DNA of 64,000 nt from Gordius sp. MW1 (lineage: Eukaryota > Nematomorpha > Gordioida > Gordea > Gordiidae). Both the position numbers and the translations under genes were made by a program. Shown here in pieces: positions 1 to 12,000 of the stretch (positions are counted from its first letter, which is position 1; each line of letters begins with the position of its first letter). The notes below the pieces were generated by a model. The model was not told the DNA's origin. It worked only from the letters and a program-made list of their open reading frames with translations, and ran no database searches. The stretch lies in NCBI GenBank assembly GCA_964036665.1, contig OZ038531.1:11036168-11100167 (forward strand). Direction: 5' to 3'.

Positions 1-265
1 AAAACCTCTTTTCGGAAGTAAATCGAGGATAATAGGATTCTCAAATTGGCTTACTTGTATATATTTTTTCATGCTCTTTCACATAGAATCGAAAAAAATA
101 AATATTTTTACCTCAAAATTTTTCACATATTTTTCTTTCAACCGTATGCATCCGACGAAAGTTGTCGTTTTCAGACGTGGTTTCGATGATAAAAAGTAAA
201 AATTTATCAGAATCTAAAAACTATTACTTTGAAATCATAATCGAATAGAGCAGTTTTCAAAAATT
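1..265 (+). repeat. Partial satellite monomer cut by the left window edge
   Basis: This is the right-hand three quarters of a monomer, starting at the AAAACCTCTTTTCGG word. It carries a rare variant (ATCGAATAGAG instead of ATCGCATAGAG, near 240) that recurs at about 1,963. That marks it as a copy of the monomer 1,723 bp downstream. The array continues leftwards beyond the window. Confidence 0.95.
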
Positions 266-611
266 AAGCACTCACGTTGCGATACAACAAACTAATCGCT
301 ACAATAAAACGTTGTCTTTTGTCAAAATGAATAGTTCTGGCAGCTTAAAACCTCTTTTCGGACCTAAATCGAGGATAATAGGATTCTCAAATTGGCTTAC
401 TTTTATATATTTTTTTACGCTCTTTCACATAGAATCGAAAAAAATAAATATTTTTACCTCAAAATTTTTCACATATTTTTCTTTGAACCGTATTCATTAG
501 ATGAAAGTTGTCGTTTTCAGACGTGGTTTCTATGATCCCAAGTAAAAATTTATCAGAATCTGAAAACTTTTACTTTGAAATCATGATCGCATAGAGCCAT
601 TTTCAAAAATT
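266..611 (+). repeat. Representative class A monomer (346 bp, extra A)
   Basis: Class A monomers read AAAATGAATAGTTCTGG after the conserved block, with one A more than class B and G in place of C two bases before the GCAGC or GTAGC word. I count about 52 of the 185 complete monomers in this class. The extra A opens a frame from a TTG at 312 to about 500 (peptide begins MSFVKMNSSGSLKPLF), which is why short open frames appear only in this class. The two differences are linked, so these look like true subfamilies rather than independent mutations. Confidence 0.9.
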
Positions 612-680
612 AAGCACTCACGTTGCGATACAACAAACTAATCGCAACAATAAAACGTTGTCTTTTGTCAAAATGATAGT
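612..680 (+). repeat. Conserved block of the monomer
   Basis: The stretch from AAGCACTCAC through TTTTGTCAAAATGA is among the least variable parts of the unit across the copies I read. Exceptions are scattered single changes, for example at 1,653, 3,393, 17,476, 41,949 and 42,624, plus one common C(A/T)AC polymorphism in the right arm of the dyad. Conservation could reflect selection for a binding site or the history of gene conversion; the sequence cannot separate these. Confidence 0.7.
622..648. repeat. 8 bp inverted repeat (dyad) inside each monomer
   Basis: GTTGCGAT (622-629) and ATCGCAAC (641-648) are perfect reverse complements separated by 11 nt. The motif recurs once per monomer throughout the window, so there are about 186 copies. 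In roughly a quarter of monomers the right arm is ATCGCTAC, which breaks one base pair. A second, weaker pair overlaps it: ACAAC (630-634) with GTTGT (657-661), next to the palindrome AACGTT (654-659). The arrangement could form a small cruciform or be a site for a dimeric DNA-binding protein; this is inference. Confidence 0.85.
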
Positions 681-740
681 TCTCGCAGCTTAAAACCTCT
701 TTTTGGAAGTAAATCGAGGATAATAGGATTCTCAAATTGG

Positions 741-830
741 CTTACTTTTATATATTTTTTTACGCTCTTTCACATAGAATCGAAAAAAATAAATATTTTT
801 ACCTCAAAATTTTTCACCTATTTTTCTTTA
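741..830. other. A/T-tract-rich segment, possible curved DNA
   Basis: This part of the representative monomer holds a TATATA-T6 run, an A7 run, the palindrome AAATATTT, and three T5 tracts spaced about 14 and 11 bp apart. Tracts repeated near the helical pitch are associated with intrinsic bending, which is common in satellite monomers. Homopolymer lengths vary between copies (A7 to A9, T6 to T9), which accounts for many of the 1-2 bp length differences. No curvature calculation was run. Confidence 0.5.
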
Positions 831-2849
831 CACCGTATTCATCCGATGAAAGTTGTCGTTTTCAGACGTGGTTTCTATGATCCCAAGTAAAAATTTATCA
901 GAATCTGAAAACTTTTACTTTGAAATCATGATCGCATAGAGCCATTTTCAAAAATTAAGCACTCACGTTGCGATACAACAAACTAATCGCAACAATAAAA
1001 CGTTGTCTTTTGTCAAAATGATAGTTCTCGCAGCTTAAAACCTCTTTTTGGAAGTAAATCGAGGATAATATGATTCTCAAATTGGCTTACTTTTATATAT
1101 TTTTTCATGCTCTTTCACAAAGAATCGAAAAAAATAAATATTTTTACCTCAAAATTTTTCACATATTTTTCTTTCAACCGTATGCATCCGATGAAAGTTG
1201 TCGTTTTCAGACGTGGTTTCGATGATAAAAAGTAAAAATTTATCAGAATCTAAAAACTATTACTTTGAAATCATAATCGCATAGAGCAGTTTTCAAAAAT
1301 TAAGCACTCACGTTGCGATACAACAAACTAATCGCTACAATAAAACGTTGTCTTTTGTCAAAATGATAGTTCTCGCAGCTTAAAACCTCTTTTCGGAAGT
1401 CAATCGAGGATAATAGGATTCTCAAATTGGCTTACTTTTATATATTTTTTTACGCTCTTTCACATAGAATCGAAAAAAATAAATATTTTTACCTCAAAAT
1501 TTTTCACCTATTTTTCTTTGAACCGTATTCAGATGAAAGTTGTCGTTTTAAGACGTGGTTTCTATGATCCCAAGTAAAAATTTATCAGAATCTGAAAACT
1601 ATTACTTTGTAATCATGATCGCATAGAGCCATTTTCCAAAATTAAGCACTCACGGTGCGATACAACAAACTAATCGCAACAATAAAACGTTGTCTTTTGT
1701 CAAAATGATAGTTCTCGCAGCTTAAAACCTCTTTTCGGAAGTAAATCGAGGATAATAGGATTCTCAAATTGGCTTACTTGTATGTATTTTTTCATGCTCT
1801 TTCACATAGAATCGAAAAAAAAAAATATTTTTACCTCAAAATTTTTCACATATTTTTCTTTCAACCGTATGCATCCGATGAAAGTTGTCGTTTTCAGACG
1901 TGGTTTCGATGATAAAAAGTAAAAATTTATCAGAATCTAAAAACTATTACTTTGAAATCATAATCGAATAGAGCAGTTTTCAAAAATTAAGCACTCACGT
2001 TGCGATACAACAAACTAATCGCTACAATAAAACGTTGTCTTTTGTCAAAATGAATAGTTCTGGCAGCTTAAAACCTCTTTTCGGACCTAAATCGAGGATA
2101 ATAGGATTCTCAAATTGGCTTACTTTTATATATTTTTTTACGCTCTTTCACATAGAATCGAAAAAAATAAATATTTTTACCTCAAAATTTTTCACATATT
2201 TTTCTTTGAACCGTATTCATTAGATGAAAGTTGTCGTTTTCAGACGTGGTTTCTATGATCCCAAGTAAAAATTTATCAGAATCTGAAAACTATTACTTTG
2301 AAATCATGATCGCATAGAGCCATTTTCAAAAATTAAGCACTCACGTTGCGATACAACAAACTAATCGCAACAATAAAACGTTGTCTTTTGTCAAAATGAT
2401 AGTTCTCGCAGCTTAAAACCTCTTTTCGGAAGTAAATCGAGGATAATAGGATTCTCAAATTGGCTTACTTATATATATTTTTTCAAGCTCTTTCACATAG
2501 AATCGAAAAAAATAAATATTTTTACCTCAAAATTTTTCACCTATTTTTCTTTGAACCGTATTCATCCGATGAAAGTTGTCGTTTTCAGCCGTGGTTTCTA
2601 TGATCCCAAGTAAAAATTTATCAGAATCTAAAAACTATTACTTTGAAATCATAATTGCATAGAGCAGTTTTGAAAAATAAAGCACTCACGTTGCGATACA
2701 ACAAACTAATCGCAACAATAAAACGTTGTCTTTTGTCAAAATGAATAGTTCTGGTAGCTTAAAACCTCTTTTCGGATGTAAATCGAGGATAAGAGGATTC
2801 TCAAATTGGCTTACTTGTATATATTTTTTTACGCTCTTTCACATAGAAT

Positions 2850-5800
2850 TGAAAAAAATAAATATTTTTACCTCAAAATTTTTCACCTATTTTTCTTTGA
2901 ACCGTATTCATCCGATGAAAGTTGTCGTTTTCAGACGTGGTTTCTATGATCCCAGTAAAAATTTATCAGAATCTGAAAACTATTACTTTGTAATCATGAT
3001 CGCATAGAGCCATTTTTAAAAATTAAGCACTCACGTTGCGATACAACAAACTAATCGCAACAATAAAACGTTGTCTTTTGTCAAAATGAATAGTTCTGGT
3101 AGCTTAAAACCTCTTTTCGGAAGTAAATCGAGTATAATAGGATTCTCAAATTGGCTTACTTGTATATATTTTTTCATGCTCTTTCACATAGAATCGAAAA
3201 AAATAAATATTTTTACCTCAAAATTTTTCACATATTTTTCTTTCAACCGTATGCATCCGATGAAAGTTGTCGTTTTCAGACGTGGTTTCGATGATAAAAA
3301 ATAAAAATTTATCAGAATCTAAAAACTATTACTTTGAAATCATAATCGCATAGAGCAGTTTTCAAAAATTAAGCACTCACGTTGCGATACAAAAAACTAA
3401 TCGCAACAATAAAACGTTGTCTTTTGTCAAAATGAATAGTTCTGGCAGCTTAAAACCTCTTTTCGGACCTAAATCGAGGATAATAGGATTCTCAAATTGG
3501 CTTACTTTTATATATTTTTTTACGCTCTTTCACATAGAATCGAAAAAAATAAATATTTTTACCTCAAAATTTTTCACATATTTTTCTTTGAACCGTATTC
3601 ATTAGATGAAAGTTGTCGTTTTCAGACGTGGTTTCTATGATCCCAAGTAAAAATTTATCAGAATCTGAAAACTATTACTTTGAAATCATGATCGCATAGA
3701 GCCATTTTCAAAAATTAAGCACTCACGTTGCGATACAACAAACTAATCGCAACAATAAAACGTTGTCTTTTGTCAAAATGATAGTTCTCGCAGCTTAAAA
3801 CCTCTTTTCGGAAGTCAATCGAGGATAATAGGATTCTCAAATTGGCTTACTTTTATATATTTTTTTACGCTCTTTCACATAGAATCGAAAAAAATAAATA
3901 TTTTTACCTCAAAATTTTTCACCTATTTTTCTTTGAACCGTATTCATCCGATGAAAGTTGTCGTTTTCAGACGTGGTTTCTATGATCCCAGTAAAAATTT
4001 ATCAGAATCTGAAAACTATTACTTTGTAATCATGATCGCATAGAGCCATTTTCAAAAATTAAGCACTCACGTTGCGATACAACAAACTAATCGCTACAAT
4101 AAAACGTTGTCTTTTGTCAAAATGATAGTTCTCGCAGCTTAAAACCTCTTTTCGGAAGTCAATCGAGGATAATAGGATTCTCAAATTGGCTTACTTTTAT
4201 ATATTTTTTTACGCTCTTTCACATAGAATCGAAAAAAATAAATATTTTTACCTCAAAATTTTTCACCTATTTTTCTTTGAACCGTATTCATCCGATGAAA
4301 GTTGTCGTTTTCAGACGTGGTTTCTATGATCCCAAGTAAAAATTTATCAGAATCTAAAAACTATTACTTTGAAATCATAATTGCATAGAGCAGTTTTCAA
4401 AAATAAAGCACTCACGTTGCGATACAACAAACTAATCGCAACAATAAAACGTTGTCTTTTGGCAAAATGAATAGTCCTGGTAGCTTAAAACCTCTTTTCG
4501 GAAGTAAATCGAGGATAATAGGATTCTCAAATTGGCTTACTTTTATATATTTTTTTACGCTCTTTCACATAGAATCGAAAAAAATAAATATTTTTACCTC
4601 AAAATTTTTCACATATTTTTCTTTCAACCGTATGCATCCGATGAAAGTTGTCGTTTTCAGACGTGGTTTCGATGATAAAAAGTAAAAATTTATCAGAATC
4701 TAAAAACTATTACTTTGAAATCATAATCGCATAGAGCAGTTTTCAAAAATTAAGCACTCACGTTGCGATACAAAAAACTAATCGCAACAATAAAACGTTG
4801 TCTTTTGTCAAAATGAATAGTTCTGGCAGCTTAAAACCTCTTTTCGGACCTAAATCGAGGATAATAGGATTCTCAAATTGGCTTACTTTTATATATTTTT
4901 TTACGCTCTTTCACATAGAATCGAAAAAAATAAATATTTTTACCTCAAAATTTTTCACATATTTTTCTTTGAACCGTATTCATCCGATGAAAGTTGTCGT
5001 TTTCAGACGTGGTTTCTATGATCCCAGTAAAAATTTATCAGAATCTGAAAACTATTACTTTGTAATCATGATCGCATAGAGCCATTTTCAAAAATTAAGC
5101 ACTCACGTTGCGATACAACAAACTAATCGCTACAATAAAACGTTGTCTTTTGTCAAAATGATAGTTCTCGCAGCTTAAAACCTCTTTTCGGAAGTCAATC
5201 GAGGATAATAGGATTCTCAAATTGGCTTACTTTTATATATTTTTTTACGCTCTTTCACATAGAATCGAAAAAAATAAATATTTTTACCTCAAAATATTTC
5301 ACCTATTTTTCTTTGAACCGTATTCATCCGATGAAAGTTGTCGTTTTCAGACGTGGTTTCTATGATCCCAAGTAAAAATTTATCAGAATCTAAAAACTAT
5401 TACTTTGAAATCATAATTGCATAGAGCAGTTTTCAAAAATAAAGCACTCACGTTGCGATACAACAAACTAATCGCAACAATAAAACGTTGTCTTTTGGCA
5501 AAATGAATAGTTCTGGTAGCTTAAAACCTCTTTTCGGAAGTAAATCGAGGATAATAGGATTCTCAAATTGGCTTACTTTTATATATTTTTTTACGCTCTT
5601 TCACATAGAATCGAAAAAAATAAATATTTTTACCTCAAAATTTTTCACATATTTTTCTTTCAACCGTATTCATCCGATGAAAGTTGTCGTTTTCAGACGT
5701 GGTTTCTATGATCCCAGTAAAAATTTATCAGAATCTGAAAACTATTACTTTGTAATCATGATCGCATAGAGCCATTTTCAAAAATTAAGCACTCACGTTG

Positions 5801-8800
5801 CGATACAACAAACTAATCGCAACAATAAAACGTTGTCTTTTGTCAAAATGATAGTTCTCGCAGCTTAAAACCTCTTTTCGGAAGTAAATCGAGGATAATA
5901 GGATTCTCAAATTGGCTTACTTTTATATATTTTTTCATGCTCTTTCACATAGAATCGAAAAAAATAAATATTTTTACCTCAAATTTTTCACATATTTTTC
6001 TTTCAACCGTATGCATCCGATGAAAGTTGTCGTTTCAGACGTGGTTTCGATGATAAAAAGTAAAAATTTATCAGAATCGAAAAACTATTACTTTGAAATC
6101 ATAATCGCATAGTGCATTTTTGAAAAATTAAGCACTCACGTTGCGATACAACAAACTAATCGCTACAATAAAACGTTGTCTTTTGTCAAAATGATAGTTC
6201 TCGCAGCTTAAAACCTCTTTTCGGAAGTAAATCGAGCATAATAGGATTCTCAAATTGGCTTACTTTTATATATTTTTTCATGCTCTTCCACAAAGAATTG
6301 AAAAAAATAAATATTTTTACCTCAAAATTTTTCACATATTTTTCTTTCAACCGTATGCATCCGATGAAAGTTGTCGTTTTCAGACGTGGTTTCGATGATA
6401 AAAAGTAAAAATTTATCAGAATCTAAAAACTATTACTTTGAAATCATAATCGCATAGAGCAGTTTTCAAAAATTAAGCACTCACGTTGCGATACAACAAA
6501 ATAATCGCTACAATAAAACGTTGTCTTTTGTCAAAATGATAGTTCTCGCAGCTTAAAACCTCTTTTCGTAAGTCAATCGAGGAAATAGGATTCTCAAATT
6601 GGCTTACTTTTTTATATTTTTTTACGCTCTTTCACATAGAATCGAAAAAAATAAATATTTTTACCTCAAAATTTTTCACCTATTTTTCTTTGAACCGTAT
6701 TCATCCGATGAAAGTTGTCGTTTTCAGACGTGGTTTCTATGATCCCAGTAAAAATTTATCAGAATCTGAAAACTATTACTTTGTAATCATGATCGCATAG
6801 AGCCATTTTTAAAAATTAAGCACTCACGTTGCGATACAACAAACTAATCGCAACAATAAAACGTTGTCTTTTGTCAAAATGAATAGTTCTGGTAGCTTAA
6901 AACCTCTTTCGGAAGTAAATCGAGGATAATAGGATTCTCAAATTGGCTTACTTTTATATATTTTTTTACGCTCTTTCACATAGAATCGAAAAAAATAAAT
7001 ATTTTTACCTCAAAAATTTTCACCTATTTTTCTTTGAACCGTATTCATCCGATGAAAGTTGTCGTTTTCAGACGTGGTTTCTATGATCCCAAGTAAAAAT
7101 TTATCAGAATCTGAAAACTATTACTTTGAAATCATGATCGCATAGAGCCATTTTCAAATTAAGCACTCACGTTGCGATACAACAAACTAATCGCAACAAT
7201 AAAACGTTGTCTTTTGTCAAAATGATAGTTCTCGCAGCTTAAAACCTCTTTTCGGAAGTAAATCGAGGATAATAGGATTCTCAAATTGGCTTACTTTTAT
7301 ATATTTTTTCATGCTCTTTCACAAAGAATTGAAAAAAATTAATATTTTTACCTCAAAATTTTTCACATATTTTTCTTTCAACCGTATGCATCCGATGAAA
7401 GTTGTCGTTTTCAGACGTGGTTTCGATGATAAAAAGTAAAAATTTATCAGAATCTAAAAACTATTACTTTGAAATCATAATCGCATAGAGCAGTTTTCAA
7501 AAATTAAGCACTCACGTTGCGATACAACAAACTAATCGCTACAATAAAACGTTGTCTTTTGTCAAAATGATAGTTCTCGCAGCTTAAAACCTCTTTTCGG
7601 AAGTCAATCGAGGATAATAGGATTCTCAAATTGGCTTACTTTTATATATTTTTTTACGCTCTTTCACATAGAATCGAAAAAAATAAATATTTTTACCTCA
7701 AAATTTTTCACCTATTTTTCTTTGAACCGTATTCATCCGATCAAAGTTGTCGTTTTCAGACGTGGTTTCTATGATCCCAGTAAAAATTTATCAGAATCTG
7801 AAAACTATTACTTTGTAATCCTGATCGCATAGAGCCATTTTCAAAAATTAAGCACTCACGTTGCGATACAACAAACTAATCGCAACAATAAAACGTTGTC
7901 TTTTGTCAAAATGATAGTTCTCGCAGCTTAAAACCTCTTTTCGGAAGTAAATCGAGGATAATAGGATTCTCAAATTGGCTTACTTTTATATATTTTTTCA
8001 TGCTCTTTCACATAGAATCGAAAAAAATAAATATTTTTACCTCAAATTTTTCACATATTTTTCTTTCAACCGTAGTTGTAGTTTTCAGACGTGGTTTCGA
8101 TGATAAAAAGTAAAAGTTTATCAGAATCAGAAAACTATTACTTTAAAATCATGATCGCATAGTGCATTTTTGAAAAATTAAGCACTCACGTTGCGATACA
8201 ACAAACTAATCGCAACAATAAAACGTTGTCTTTTGTCAAAATGATAGTTCTCGCAGCTTAAAACCTCTTTTCGGAAGTAAATCGAGGATAATAGGATTCT
8301 CAAATTGGCTTACTTATATATATTTTTTCGAGCTCTTTCACATAGAATCGAAAAAAATAAATATTTTTACCTCAAAATTTTTCACCTATTTTTCTTTGAA
8401 CCGTATTCATCCGATGAAAGTTGTCGTTTTCAGACGTGGTTTCTATGATTCCAAGTAAAAATTTATCAGAATCTAAAAACTATTACTTTGAAATCATAAT
8501 TGCATAGAGCAGTTTTCAAAAATAAAGCACTCACGTTGCGATACAACAAACTAATCGCAACAATAAAACGTTGTCTTTTGTCAAAATGAATAGTTCTGGT
8601 AGCTTAAAACCTCTTTTCGGAAGTAAATCGAGGATAATAGGATTCTCAAATTGACTTACTTGTATATATTTTTTCATGCTCTTTCACATAGAATCGAAAA
8701 AAATAAATATTTTTACCTCAAAATTTTTCACATATTTTTCTTTCAACCGTATGCATCCGATGAAAGTTGTCGTTTTCAGACGTGGTTTCGATGATAAAAA

Positions 8801-9040
8801 GTAAAAATTTATCAGAATCGAAAAACTATTACTTTGAAATCATAATCGCATAGAGCAGTTTTCAAAAATTAAGCACTCACGTTGCGATACAACAAACTAA
8901 TCGCAACAATAAAACGTTGTCTTTTGTCAAAATGAGTAGTTCTGGCAGCTTAAAACCTCTTTTCGGACCTAAATCGAGGATAATAGGATTCTCAAATTGG
9001 CTTACTTTTATATATTTTTTTACGCTCTTTCACATAGAAT
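2850..9040 (+). repeat. 18-monomer block, copy 1
   Basis: Monomers from the middle of the one at 2,680 to the middle of the one at 8,871 reappear in the same order from about 9,041. Anchor intervals and diagnostic variants agree. These include GGCAAAATG (4,459 and 5,496), the CTTCCACAAAG type monomer (6,130), TCGTAAGTC with a short GAGGAAATAGG (about 6,566), CCTCTTTCGG (about 6,905), and the 330 bp monomer ending at 8,180. Edges are known only to within about 100 bp because monomers are so alike. Confidence 0.85.
8061..8090 (+). repeat. 14 bp deletion variant of the monomer (330 bp)
   Basis: The monomer ending at anchor 8,180 is 330 bp long because the TGCATCCGATAAAA segment is missing between ACCGTA and GTTGTAG (junction 8,074/8,075). 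The only other 330 bp monomer has the same junction at 15,645/15,646. The two copies are 7,571 bp apart and were separated by the 18/22-monomer duplication, so the deletion predates it. Confidence 0.9.
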
Positions 9041-12000
9041 CGAAAAAAATAAATATTTTTACCTCAAAATTTTTCACCTATTTTTCTTTGAACCGTATTC
9101 ATCCGATGAAAGTTGTCGTTTTCAGACGTGGTTTCTATGATCCCAGTAAAAATTTATCAGAATCTGAAAACTATTACTTTGTAATCATGATCGCATAGAG
9201 CCATTTTTAAAAATTAAGCACTCACGTTGCGATACAACAAACTAATCGCAACAATAAAACGTTGTCTTTTGTCAAAATGAATAGTTCTGGTAGCTTAAAA
9301 CCTCTTTTCGGAAGTAAATCGAGGATAATAGGATTCTCAAATTGGCTTACTTGTATATATTTTTTCATGCTCTTTCACATAGAATCGAAAAAAATAAATA
9401 TTTTTACCTCAAAATTTTTCACATATTTTTCTTTCAACCGTATGCATCCGATGAAAGTTGTCGTTTTCAGACGTGGTTTCGATGATAAAAAATAAAAATT
9501 TATCAGAATCTAAAAACTATTACTTTGAAATCATAATCGCATAGAGCAGTTTTCAAAAATTAAGCACTCACGTTGCGATACAAAAAACTAATCGCAACAA
9601 TAAAACGTTGTCTTTTGTCAAAATGAATAGTTCTGGCAGCTTAAAACCTCTTTTCGGACCTAAATCGAGGATAATAGGATTCTCAAATTGGCTTACTTTT
9701 ATATATTTTTTTACGCTCTTTCACATAGAATCGAAAAAAATAAATATTTTTACCTCAAAATTTTTCACATATTTTTCTTTGAACCGTATTCATTAGATGA
9801 AAGTTGTCGTTTTCAGACGTGGTTTCTATGATCCCAAGTAAAAATTTATCAGAATCTGAAAACTATTACTTTGAAATCATGATCGCATAGAGCCATTTTC
9901 AAAAATTAAGCACTCACGTTGCGATACAACAAACTAATCGCAACAATAAAACGTTGTCTTTTGTCAAAATGATAGTTCTCGCAGCTTAAAACCTCTTTTC
10001 GGAAGTCAATCGAGGATAATAGGATTCTCAAATTGGCTTACTTTTATATATTTTTTTACGCTCTTTCACATAGAATCGAAAAAAATAAATATTTTTACAT
10101 CAAAATTTTTCACCTATTTTTCTTTGAACCGTATTCATCCGATGAAAGTTGTCGTTTTCAGACGTGGTTTCTATGATCCCAGTAAAAATTTATCAGAATC
10201 TGAAAACTATTACTTTGTAATCATGATCGCATAGAGCCATTTTCAAAAATTAAGCACTCACGTTGCGATACAACAAACTAATCGCTACAATAAAACGTTG
10301 TCTTTTGTCAAAATGATAGTTCTCGCAGCTTAAAACCTCTTTTCGGAAGTCAATCGAGGATAATAGGATTCTCAAATTGGCTTACTTTTATATATTTTTT
10401 TACGCTCTTTCACATAGAATCGAAAAAAATAAATATTTTTACCTCAAAATTTTTCACCTATTTTTCTTTGAACCGTATTCATCCGATGAAAGTTGTCGTT
10501 TTCAGACGTGGTTTCTATGATCCCAAGTAAAAATTTATCAGAATCTAAAAACTATTACTTTGAAATCATAATTGCATAGAGCAGTTTTCAAAAATAAAGC
10601 ACTCACGTTGCGATACAACAAACTAATCGCAACAATAAAACGTTGTCTTTTGGCAAAATGAATAGTTCTGGTAGCTTAAAACCTCTTTTCGGAAGTAAAT
10701 CGAGGATAATAGGATTCTCAAATTGGCTTACTTTTATATATTTTTTTACGCTCTTTCACATAGAATCGAAAAAAATAAATATTTTTACCTCAAAATTTTT
10801 CACATATTTTTCTTTCAACCGTATGCATCCGATGAAAGTTGTCGTTTTCAGACGTGGTTTCGATGATAAAAAGTAAAAATTTATCAGAATCTAAAAACTA
10901 TTACTTTGAAATCATAATCGCATAGAGCAGTTTTCAAAAATTAAGCACTCACGTTGCGATACAAAAAACTAATCGCAACAATAAAACGTTGTCTTTTGTC
11001 AAAATGAATAGTTCTGGCAGCTTAAAACCTCTTTTCGGACCTAAATCGAGGATAATAGGATTCTCAAATTGGCTTACTTTTATATATTTTTTTACGCTCT
11101 TTCACATAGAATCGAAAAAAATAAATATTTTTACCTCAAAATTTTTCACATATTTTTCTTTGAACCGTATTCATTAGATGAAAGTTGTCGTTTTCAGACG
11201 TGGTTTCTATGATCCCAAGTAAAAATTTATCAGAATCTGAAAACTATTACTTTGAAATCATGATCGCATAGAGCCATTTTCAAAAATTAAGCACTCACGT
11301 TGCGATACAACAAACTAATCGCAACAATAAAACGTTGTCTTTTGTCAAAATGATAGTTCTCGCAGCTTAAAACCTCTTTTCGGAAGTCAATCGAGGATAA
11401 TAGGATTCTCAAATTGGCTTACTTTTATATATTTTTTTACGCTCTTTCACATAGAATCGAAAAAAATAAATATTTTTACCTCATAATTTTTCACCTATTT
11501 TTCTTTGAACCGTATTCATCCGATGAAAGTTGTCGTTTTCAGACGTGGTTTCTATGATCCCAGTAAAAATTTATCAGAATCTGAAAACTATTACTTTGTA
11601 ATCATGATCGCATAGAGCCATTTTCAAAAATTAAGCACTCACGTTGCGATACAACAAACTAATCGCTACAATAAAACGTTGTCTTTTGTCAAAATGATAG
11701 TTCTCGCAGCTTAAAACCTCTTTTCGGAAGTCAATCGAGGATAATAGGATTCTCAAATTGGCTTACTTTTATATATTTTTTTACGCTCTTTCACATAGAA
11801 TCGAAAAAAATAAATATTTTTACCTCAAAATTTTTCACCTATTTTTCTTTGAACCGTATTCATCCGATGAAAGTTGTCGTTTTCAGACGTGGTTTCTATG
11901 ATCCCAAGTAAAAATTTATCAGAATCTAAAAACTATTACTTTGAAATCATAATTGCATAGAGCAGTTTTCAAAAATAAAGCACTCACGTTGCGATACAAC

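Larger units (their letters stand above)
612..956 (+). repeat. Representative class B monomer (345 bp)
   Basis: This is the majority form (about 133 of 185), reading AAAATGATAGTTCTCGCAGC. The order of segments is as follows. The conserved dyad block lies at 612-680. A moderately conserved segment with CAGCTTAAAACCTC and AAATCGAGGATAATAGG lies at about 685-740. The A/T-tract segment lies at 741-830. The variable right part follows to 956, where monomer types differ (GATGATAAAAAG, GATCCCAAG or GATCCCAG near 875-890, then AATCATGATCGCATAG or AATCATAATCGCATAG). Confidence 0.9.
1..2850 (+). repeat. Leading mixed segment with a partial 5-monomer duplication
   Basis: Bases 1 to about 570 match 1,724 to about 2,290 (offset 1,723 bp, five monomers) and share the rare ATCGAATAGAG variant. 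Monomers at 612 and 957 share the unusual CTCTTTTTGG word and are neighbours by local duplication. The monomer at 1,302 is 342 bp because it lacks the CATCC part of the usual CATCCGATG word, giving TATTCAGATG near 1,527-1,536. Otherwise nothing but satellite is seen here. Confidence 0.8.

Noticed and set aside
312-500. Recurrent open frames of 62-93 codons (beginning MSFVKMNSS) about 50 times on the + strand.
   Set aside because: They exist only in class A monomers, because a one-base insertion joins a TTG to a downstream frame. They start at TTG, end at different stops depending on small indels, and most monomers lack the frame. They are open by chance in a repeat, not a gene family.
266-611. 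Origin of the 345 bp unit from two ~172 bp halves.
   Set aside because: Similar words do occur twice (GTTGTCTTTTG and GTTGTCGTTTTC, 196 bp apart; AGAATCGAAAA and AGAATCTGAAAA, 124 bp apart; TTTCACATA twice), but their spacings disagree and do not define two halves.
700-720. A CENP-B box around the TTCGGAAGTAAATCGAGG words.
   Set aside because: It begins with TTCG but lacks the required A and the CGGG core at the right spacing on either strand, so only part of the essential bases match.
741-800. Promoter (TATATA) and polyadenylation (AATAAA) signals in every monomer.
   Set aside because: Both words are expected often in 70% AT DNA, and TATATA is lost in some monomers. There is no further sign of a transcription unit. 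Satellite transcription is possible but not supported by this sequence.
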